Shown here piece by piece: positions 57,931 through 64,000 of a DNA stretch of 64,000 nucleotides (position 1 is the stretch's first letter; every line of letters starts with the position of its first letter). Below the pieces are notes generated by a model. It had not been told where the DNA came from. It worked only from the letters and a program-made list of their open reading frames with translations, and did not search any database. Both the position numbers and the translations under genes were made by a program. This stretch comes from JBICHN01 sp043101845. Lineage in GTDB: Bacteria; Planctomycetota; Phycisphaerae; Phycisphaerales; UBA5793. The DNA lies in NCBI GenBank assembly GCA_043101845.1, contig JBICHN010000011.1, forward strand, positions 1,426,001 through 1,490,000, read 5' to 3'.

Positions 57931-59577
57931 ATGGCGCCAGCCAAAGTTGGACGAAACGATCCCTGTCCGTGCGGGAGCGGCAGGAAGTACAAACAGTGTT
58001 GTGCGCGGAAGCAGGCGACCGAGCGCTCCGCGCCGCGACCTCGGTCCCGCGGCGAGGCGATCATCATGCGCGCCGCGCAGCTGCACCGCGCAGGAAAGCT
58101 CGGCGAAGCGCTCGCCGCCTATCGCCAGGCTCTCGATCTCGATCCCCGGGAATCCCGCGCCATGTTCGGCGCCGGCCAGGTCCTCGCGCAGCAGGGACGG
58201 CTCGATCCGGCGATCGAAATGCTCCGCAAGTCGATTTCAATCGACCGGACCGATGTCCGCCGTCATGTCGCGCTGGCCGACATGCTCTACATGTCGGGAC
58301 GATCAAATGAGGCGATCACGGCCGCGGAGACGGCGCTGGAGGTGGATCGGCGAACGCCCATGGCGCACTGCGTCATCGCCGCGTGTCTCGAACAACGCCG
58401 TGAATACTCCGAGGCGCTCCGTTCGGTCGATCGCGCCCTCGCGCTCAACGCCTCGGATCTACATGCGCGACTCCTGCGTGCGCGACTTCTGCGTCGCAGC
58501 AAGCGATTTGACGAGGCGCTCTCGGTGATCGACGGTGTGCTCGAGGCGACCGACAGTCCGCCGGCGGCGCTGCAACGCGGCATGCACGAGCGAGGCGTCA
58601 TCCTCGATGCGCTCGATCGCACCGAAGAAGCGTTTGAGGCGATCAGCGATGCGGGACGGGTCGCCATGTCGCTCCCCATCGCGCGGCAGTTCGACAGGGG
58701 GCATTGGTCGCGGCGGCTCGAGCAGTACCGGACCGGCCTGACGCCGGAGCGACTCGCCCGGGTAGAGTCGCTTGAACTTGGCGATCTCGAGACGCCGGCG
58801 CCCTCGTTCCTGATCGGATTTCCCCGCTCGGGAACCACGATGATGGAGCAGGCGCTCGCGGCGCATCCGCTGATCGTCTCCGCGGAAGAGCGTCCGTTCA
58901 TCGCGGCGACGCGCGAGTTCGCGCTGCGTCGCGCCGGCGTTGGAGACGATCTTCCCGCGTTCCTCGACCAGCTCTCCGCCGATCTCGTTCGTGATGCGCG
59001 AACCTTCTACTGGACACAGGTCGAAGACTGGCGCGGCGCGCCGATCGAGCCGGAGGAACGATTCCTCGACAAACTGCCGCTCAACATCGTCGAAGCCCCG
59101 TTCATCGCGTCGATCTTTCCGGATGCGAAGCTGCTCGTCGCGCTCCGGGACCCCCGAGATGTGTGTCTGAGTTGCTTCATGCAGGACTTCCGCATCAACT
59201 CGTCGATGATCAATTTCGTGTCGCTCCCGCGCTCGGTCGAGTACTACACGGAAGTCATGGGGCTCTGGCTCCAGACGCGCGAACATCTACCGGCGTCGTA
59301 TCTTGAGTTCCGGTACGAGGACACGGTCGTCTGCTTTGAAGAGCAGATTCGACGCCTGCTCGACTTTCTCGGAGTGTCGTGGAGTGACGAGGTCATGCGC
59401 TTTCATGAACGCGCGGCCGACCGGGTCATCTCCACGCCCAGCTTCGAAGCCGTCGCTGAACCCATTCACGGTCGAGCGGTGGGAAAGTGGCGTCGATACG
59501 AGAAGTCGTTCGCGAACTCTCAGGAATCGCTGCGGCCGTTTCTCGCTGCGTTCGGATACGAAGGCGGGAGCGGCTGA
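57931..59577 (+). CDS. SEC-C zinc motif / TPR / sulfotransferase fusion protein
   Basis: The 548-residue protein joins three parts. Residues 8-25 are GRNDPCPCGSGRKYKQCC, a SEC-C zinc motif as at the C-terminus of SecA. Residues about 45-270 are TPR repeats (AGKLGEALAAYRQALDLDP, SGRSNEAITAAETALEVD, RREYSEALRSVDRALALN...). From about 291 follows a sulfotransferase domain with PAPS loop FLIGFPRSGTTMMEQAL and 3'-phosphate block VALRDPRDVCLSCFMQDF. TPR-sulfotransferases are known in many bacteria; the SEC-C start is less common. Acceptor unknown. Its last 58 bases overlap a convergent gene. Confidence 0.85.
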   Translation: MAPAKVGRNDPCPCGSGRKYKQCCARKQATERSAPRPRSRGEAIIMRAAQLHRAGKLGEALAAYRQALDLDPRESRAMFGAGQVLAQQGRLDPAIEMLRKSISIDRTDVRRHVALADMLYMSGRSNEAITAAETALEVDRRTPMAHCVIAACLEQRREYSEALRSVDRALALNASDLHARLLRARLLRRSKRFDEALSVIDGVLEATDSPPAALQRGMHERGVILDALDRTEEAFEAISDAGRVAMSLPIARQFDRGHWSRRLEQYRTGLTPERLARVESLELGDLETPAPSFLIGFPRSGTTMMEQALAAHPLIVSAEERPFIAATREFALRRAGVGDDLPAFLDQLSADLVRDARTFYWTQVEDWRGAPIEPEERFLDKLPLNIVEAPFIASIFPDAKLLVALRDPRDVCLSCFMQDFRINSSMINFVSLPRSVEYYTEVMGLWLQTREHLPASYLEFRYEDTVVCFEEQIRRLLDFLGVSWSDEVMRFHERAADRVISTPSFEAVAEPIHGRAVGKWRRYEKSFANSQESLRPFLAAFGYEGGSG

Positions 59578-60524
59578 TCGAGCCAGGTTCGCGTCGGTGG
59601 ATCGAGTCCCTCGGCGATCCAGAGAATCGCCACGCCGCTTCGGAGCCGGGGCGGCAGAAGCAGGTGAGCCGCAAACCGCACGATCGGCCGGGCGAAATAC
59701 ATGAGCACGGCAAGCGCGACGAATCCGTACAGAAAAGTCGCCAGCATCGGCGCCCATCCGACATGGGCCCGGGCGACGCCGCCGATCGTCTGGTATCCGT
59801 AGAGCGAGAGCGTCGAGCTTGACAGGCTCGTGTACGCCACGGCGTAGAAAGCCAAGGCGATTACGACGACCAGCGCAGCGGTGAGAACGAGATATCGCCG
59901 GCGCAGGTGTAATGCGGCGACCGCGATGACGGCGGCAAAGGGGAACAGCGCCAATGTCATCATGATCCACAGTCGGATGGCGGACCAGTCGATGGCGCCG
60001 CCGAATCCGCCCGTCTGCGCGATGAGGGCTTCCGGATCAATCCTGCCGTACCAGCGTTCGTCGACCTGCACCCAACTCGTCGCGTAGGTAGTTGAAGTCG
60101 CGTACCAGTCGACCCATTGCTGAGCGCCGGCGTCACCGGCCGCCGCCTGCTCGTGCACCCAGACGCGGTGACTCTCGCCGAGCGTCGCGACATAGGGCGC
60201 GACGGCGAGTTCAGTGACCAAAGAGGCATACCCGAACAGAATGCCCGCGGCGCCCGCGATGACGACGAGCACGACCACGAACCACAGCGCGGCGAAGAGT
60301 GCGGCCCAGCGACCGGCCCACTTGCCGAGCGTCGGATACTCCTCGAGCAAGGCGACCGTGCTGCACTCCGGACACCGGATGATGAGCATGTCGTAATGCG
60401 GCTCGCGTACGACCGGCTGACCGCAGAGGTTGTAACCGCACCGGATGCACAGGCGATCTCCGAGCGCCGTTGAGACTCGTTCCGAGGACGAACGCGTTTC
60501 CGCCGAGGGCTTCGGGTCATGCAT
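59520..60524 (-). CDS. Zinc-ribbon membrane protein (downstream member of a pair)
   Basis: The 334-residue protein from the ATG at 60524 has an N-terminal zinc ribbon (RLCIRCGYNLCGQP...LIIRCPEC, two C-x2-C pairs) and then about five hydrophobic segments (AALFAALWFVVVLVVIAGAAGILFG; RLWIMMTLALFPFAAVIAVAAL; YLVLTAALVVVIALAFYAVAY; LATFLYGFVALAVLMYFA). The start overlaps the stop of the upstream gene by 8 bases (ATGCATGA). The 3' end overlaps the sulfotransferase fusion by 58 bases on the other strand. The second periplasmic-type loop is long and Trp-rich. Function unknown. Confidence 0.72.
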   Translation of the reverse strand: MHDPKPSAETRSSSERVSTALGDRLCIRCGYNLCGQPVVREPHYDMLIIRCPECSTVALLEEYPTLGKWAGRWAALFAALWFVVVLVVIAGAAGILFGYASLVTELAVAPYVATLGESHRVWVHEQAAAGDAGAQQWVDWYATSTTYATSWVQVDERWYGRIDPEALIAQTGGFGGAIDWSAIRLWIMMTLALFPFAAVIAVAALHLRRRYLVLTAALVVVIALAFYAVAYTSLSSSTLSLYGYQTIGGVARAHVGWAPMLATFLYGFVALAVLMYFARPIVRFAAHLLLPPRLRSGVAILWIAEGLDPPTRTWLDQPLPPSYPNAARNGRSDS

Positions 60525-61236
60525 GGCTTCGCCTCCGGCGACGCGCCCGCGCAAGGCGACGGCGATATTTCTGTCGGCGGCCGTGAGTCCACATTCGACG
60601 CGTCGCGGTCCCGAGCGGCGCGCCGCAGAGCGCGAGGGCCAGGATGATCGCGGCGCCGATACTGCTGTGCGCGAGCTGCCTGCCCGCGAGTGAGGATAGA
60701 AGCGTCCGCCGGACGCGCTCAACTGATGCAAGATCCGCCGATTGGAAGTAGATCACAACGACGCCGGCGAAGACCATTGTCGCGGCGAGGAGCCAGCGTG
60801 GCCAGGGACGCAGGTGTCCGAGCGTCGCGTTGACCCAGAGTCCGAAACAGACCGGGCCGAAGCTGAGATAAAAGATGCCCGCCGCCGGTGAGTCGAACCA
60901 ATCGGTGTGCGGCCCACCGAACAAGGCGAGGAATCCGCGATCGCCGATGACCTGAGCGACTTCGGCGAATTCAGTCTTGATGAAGCTCCCAATCGCCCCG
61001 AGCCCGAGCACGAACCAGAACGCGACGAAGAGCTGCAGTCCGAGCGCCAGCGCCGAGCGAATGAACTGCCGGCGACGACGGCGTCGTTTTCGCATTTCGA
61101 CGAAGCGACGGCAGCACATCCGGTCGCAGCCCGGGCAGTGCACCAGCATGAGACCATAGTGCGCATCGACCGCAGCGCGGAGGTGGCTGAGATCGAAACC
61201 GCACCGGAAACAGAGGTGAGCCGGAGGCACGAGCAC
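60517..61236 (-). CDS. Zinc-ribbon membrane protein (upstream member of a pair)
   Basis: The 239-residue protein has the same N-terminal ribbon layout as its neighbour: HLCFRCGFDLSHLRAAVDAHYGLMLVHCPGCDRMCC. A cluster of arginines follows (RKRRRRRRQ), then four hydrophobic segments (ALALGLQLFVAFWFVLGLGAIG; GIFYLSFGPVCFGLWVNA; LLAATMVFAGVVVIYF; SIGAAIILALALCGAPLG) and a strongly basic tail (GRRQKYRRRLARARRRRRSHA). The pair look like paralogues after duplication. It starts at GTG. Function unknown. The secretin gene ends 49 bases away. Confidence 0.72.
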   Translation of the reverse strand: MLVPPAHLCFRCGFDLSHLRAAVDAHYGLMLVHCPGCDRMCCRRFVEMRKRRRRRRQFIRSALALGLQLFVAFWFVLGLGAIGSFIKTEFAEVAQVIGDRGFLALFGGPHTDWFDSPAAGIFYLSFGPVCFGLWVNATLGHLRPWPRWLLAATMVFAGVVVIYFQSADLASVERVRRTLLSSLAGRQLAHSSIGAAIILALALCGAPLGTATRRMWTHGRRQKYRRRLARARRRRRSHA

Positions 61237-61285
61237 ACTCTACCTGCAAGGGCGGAGCGCGTCGAAACAGGGAACCCGTCAGGGG

Positions 61286-64000
61286 TTACCCGGGCGGGGC
61301 CGCGTCGTCCTCCGTGGCCTCGTTGATCTCGTCGAGCAGGTCGGCGCGACCCGCGCGACGCAGAACGCGGTCGAGCAGTCGAAGCGTCTCGTCGATGCGC
61401 TGAATGGCGGCAGCGTAGTAAAGCTCGGTGTGGAAGAAGAGCTGAGCCGTATCGACATCAATGACATGCGCCTGGCCGGGCTTGACCTCCGGCATGAGGA
61501 GCACCTTGCCGATACTGAAGTTCTGGAGCGTCATCGAATCCTCGCCGCCGTTGAGACCGATGATGCGCTTGAGCATGACCGAACGGCGAAGACGCACGAG
61601 ATCGTCCGCATCCTTGATGAGAATCGTGTAGCGCTGCCGCTCACCCACCGGTTGGTTGAGTTCCCACAGGAGCGTGTTCCAGGAGTCCCGATCGGCGCAA
61701 TCAATCAACGACAGTTCCGGCACGGGCTCGCTCGCGAGCTTGTCCGGATCAAGTGAATCCCGATCGCGATAGAAGGTCAGCGCGAGCGCCTTGTTCGGGT
61801 TGAGTTCAAAGAAGGATTCCGCGGTCCGGCCATCTCCGATCTTCGCCAGAGTGGAGTCGAGGAATCGCACTTCGTATCCGCCGGCCTGCTGATCCGCAAA
61901 GAAGATGAGCCGGTTCGGATCAATCTGCTCGTCGACGCCGAGGCGCTTGATGACCTCGTACACCATCCGGTGGACGAGCACATTCTCGCCCGGGAATCCG
62001 CCGTTGGCGAATGACTCGAAGGGTTCGCGACCTGCGAGTCGGAAGTTCTCGTCGATGAGTCGTTCCGCAGCGCGTCGATAAACCTGGAGCCGTCGGTTCT
62101 CGAGAAGGAAGGTGAGGTCGAAGACATCCTCCGTGCGAATCCGGTAGGCGCTGCGGAAGAGTTCGTTGCCGAAGCTGTCGAACGCGTCGGCGTCTTTCGG
62201 AAGCGAGCGCGCGACATCGCTGTTGTCTTCGAGGACATGCGGCGTGAGCACGATGATCACTTCGCGCTTCAGTGATCGTGTGCGCTCCGCGCGGAACGCG
62301 GGTCCGATCAGCGGAAGGTCGCCGAGGATGGGCACTTTGTCCTGGGTCACCGTCTGGTCGCGACTTACGAGCCCGCCGATGATGAACGGCGTGTTGTTTC
62401 GCAACCGCGCGTAGGTTTGTACGCGCCGGGTCGAGACCGTTGGCGCCGTCGCGAGAATCGTGTTGCCGTCCGTCGAACGAATCTCGAGGTCGCGCCCGGG
62501 CACGGTCGCCGACACGATGGTGTCAATGAGGAGATTGACCTCGGAGCCGTCTTCCGTAATGCGCGGACGCACATTGAGCAGAATACCGGTCGCGAGATAC
62601 TTGAAGTTGAAGGCGATCTTGTTGGACGAGCCGGACAATCCCTCCTGGCTCGTGGCGATCGGAATGTCTTCTCCGACGCGAATCGTCGCCTGCCGCCCGT
62701 TGAGCGTCAGCACGCTCGGCCGGGACAGGATCTCCGCCTTTCCGTCGCGGAGCAAGGCCCGGATTTCGACACCCCAGTCCCGACTGACATCGCGCGAATC
62801 GAGTCGGGAGAAATTGAGCGTGTCGGTGAGGCTCCCCGCGCTGAGCGAGCCGATCATCCATTCGATCGGGCCCTCCTCGAACGACCATTCGATTCCGAGG
62901 TCCCGAAGCCCGTCTTCGCTGATTTCGAGCACCATCCCCTCGACGAAGATCTGTCGCGCCGGCCGATCGATCACATCGCGCAGCAGCGTCTTCACGCGGC
63001 TGAATTGCGCGGGGTGCGCCGGGTGAAACAGGACGAGGATCTCGTTGACGGGCGAGCCGATCGTGTTCGCGTTCAGGCTGCTCGCGGTCGTGGGGGAGAT
63101 TGACAGCCCGAACTCCGACCCGCCCGAACTCTTCTCGCCGACGAGCCCGATATCCTCGGGCTTGACCTCGGGCATAACCACGGCGACGGGAAGCTGGTCG
63201 AGGTTCATCGTCGCCGGAATCGCCGTCGCGTTGTCGAAGGTCGTCACTCCGAGGCCCTTCAGCGCCGCCATCGCGGACGCCGGAGTCGTGTAGTTGAGCT
63301 GGATGACCTTCGCCTCGAGGTCCTGCGAAGTGAGTCCCTGCCTCATCGCGTTCATCGACTCGAGCGTCGGCTGGACCATCGCGGCGAGTTCATCAATGTC
63401 GACATTGACGGCGACGGTCTCCGCGGTCTCGGTGACGCCGTACATCCACAGTTTCGGAGGCTGCGAAAGAAAGCGGCGGTATCCGAGTCGAATGGTTTGC
63501 TGGCCCGACTCGACGCTGCTCTTAACGAGCGCGAGAACCGGCGTCACGCCCGGCGGGGCGTCGGGATGGCCGGGGATGGAGCCGGCCGGGATGGTCTCGT
63601 AGCCTCGCTCGGCTGTGTAGGTGAGCGCGATCGCGTCGATGAGTTCGCGAATCTCCGTCGTGCTCATGCGAGGGAGATCGACGAGGCGCCCGGCGTTGTC
63701 CGGGTAGGTCGTGATCGCCGACGCCGATGGAAGAACGAATTCGACCTCACCGTCCGCGTCGGCCAATTCGCCGGCGGCGTCGCTCGCCGGTTGTTCTCCG
63801 GCGTCGAGCGAACTCACCATGCCGAAGCGAAACTCATTCAATCGATCATGGAGTCGACTCGCAAATTCATCCGCGTCGAACCCGGGCTCGAGGTCAGCCG
63901 GATGCGTTCGCCCGGTCAATTCGGCGATCTGTTTCTCCCGCCAGGCCGTCTCGAGTTCAGCGATCGAATCCGTGTCCGACTCGACCGTCATCAAACCCTG
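61286..64000 (-). CDS. Secretin (GspD/PilQ family) with a long extra C-terminal region, 5'-partial
   Basis: The frame is open to the right edge, and the first visible residues (after QGLM) look like an internal region, not a signal peptide, so the N-terminus lies outside the window. About 900 residues are seen. N-domains include LEAKVIQLNYTTPASAMAALKGLG. The secretin core has EILVLFHPAHPAQFSRVKTLL, IFVEGMVLEISEDGLRDLGIEW, EILSRPSVLTLNGRQATIRVGE, NTPFIIGGLVSRDQTV and the signature VPILGDLPLIGPAFR...KREVIIVLTPHVL. An extra 315 or so residues follow the core, which ordinary GspD/PilQ proteins lack. It is a candidate outer-membrane pore for the locus at 35-45 kb. Confidence 0.88.
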   Translation of the reverse strand, partial: QGLMTVESDTDSIAELETAWREKQIAELTGRTHPADLEPGFDADEFASRLHDRLNEFRFGMVSSLDAGEQPASDAAGELADADGEVEFVLPSASAITTYPDNAGRLVDLPRMSTTEIRELIDAIALTYTAERGYETIPAGSIPGHPDAPPGVTPVLALVKSSVESGQQTIRLGYRRFLSQPPKLWMYGVTETAETVAVNVDIDELAAMVQPTLESMNAMRQGLTSQDLEAKVIQLNYTTPASAMAALKGLGVTTFDNATAIPATMNLDQLPVAVVMPEVKPEDIGLVGEKSSGGSEFGLSISPTTASSLNANTIGSPVNEILVLFHPAHPAQFSRVKTLLRDVIDRPARQIFVEGMVLEISEDGLRDLGIEWSFEEGPIEWMIGSLSAGSLTDTLNFSRLDSRDVSRDWGVEIRALLRDGKAEILSRPSVLTLNGRQATIRVGEDIPIATSQEGLSGSSNKIAFNFKYLATGILLNVRPRITEDGSEVNLLIDTIVSATVPGRDLEIRSTDGNTILATAPTVSTRRVQTYARLRNNTPFIIGGLVSRDQTVTQDKVPILGDLPLIGPAFRAERTRSLKREVIIVLTPHVLEDNSDVARSLPKDADAFDSFGNELFRSAYRIRTEDVFDLTFLLENRRLQVYRRAAERLIDENFRLAGREPFESFANGGFPGENVLVHRMVYEVIKRLGVDEQIDPNRLIFFADQQAGGYEVRFLDSTLAKIGDGRTAESFFELNPNKALALTFYRDRDSLDPDKLASEPVPELSLIDCADRDSWNTLLWELNQPVGERQRYTILIKDADDLVRLRRSVMLKRIIGLNGGEDSMTLQNFSIGKVLLMPEVKPGQAHVIDVDTAQLFFHTELYYAAAIQRIDETLRLLDRVLRRAGRADLLDEINEATEDDAAPPG

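Overview
The window reads as a chromosomal segment from a GC-rich Gram-negative bacterium, most likely a planctomycete (Planctomycetota, perhaps Phycisphaerae-like). This is inference. It rests on several small zinc-ribbon and hypothetical proteins of a type I associate with that phylum, on several sulfotransferases with sulfatase/phosphodiesterase-fold enzymes, on a secretin plus a pseudopilin cluster, and on a short PheT. Nearly all of the sequence codes. No CRISPR array, transposase or prophage is visible. The longest gene-free gap is 293 bases.

1-16 kb is housekeeping and metabolism: a partial gmhB-like phosphatase, phenylalanine hydroxylase, a 2-hydroxyacid dehydrogenase, MoaD facing the molybdenum enzyme MsrP, an ECF sigma factor with a putative anti-sigma factor, ybeY and a CorC-type protein, a short pheT, a tiny Cys-rich lipoprotein ending at a clear terminator, a sulfotransferase, an SDR enzyme, a Fpg/Nei glycosylase, a YwaF-type membrane protein and an acyl-CoA mutase large subunit. 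16.7-18.8 kb carries nuoD and nuoE; nuoA is 32 kb away. 18.8-25.5 kb is a run of surface-polymer-type genes: a phosphodiesterase-like enzyme, a GT4 glycosyltransferase, a sulfatase-fold enzyme with Thr at the nucleophile position, and two tandem sulfotransferases. 25.6-35 kb holds a secreted trypsin-like protease, a PmtA-like methyltransferase, a cyclodeaminase, small conserved proteins, a lipoprotein, an RDD membrane protein, tryptophan 2,3-dioxygenase and the two subunits of a 3-oxoacid CoA-transferase.

35-45.3 kb is a type II secretion / type IV pilus-like assembly locus: a PilZ-like protein, GspE ATPase, GspF platform, four pseudopilins, a PilX-like protein, an exported parallel beta-helix protein, a PilM-PilN-like fusion, PilO-like and PilP/GspB-like proteins. 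The last gene of the window (61-64 kb, minus strand) is a secretin with a long extra C-terminal region and may supply the outer-membrane pore. Between them lie a large acidic membrane protein, tatD, dnaB, nuoA, tRNA-Pro, a zinc-ribbon protein, an OsmC protein, bioY, a sialidase-fold exported protein, ispD, tmRNA (ssrA), an exported protein with an S74 chaperone domain, a SEC-C/TPR/sulfotransferase fusion and two paired zinc-ribbon membrane proteins.

The most striking whole-window signal is compositional. The tetranucleotide ACGT is almost absent: two copies found by eye, where base composition predicts roughly 200. Val codons after Asp, Asn, Tyr or His are nearly always preceded by a T-ending codon. 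This suggests long-term selection or methylation-driven loss at ACGT.
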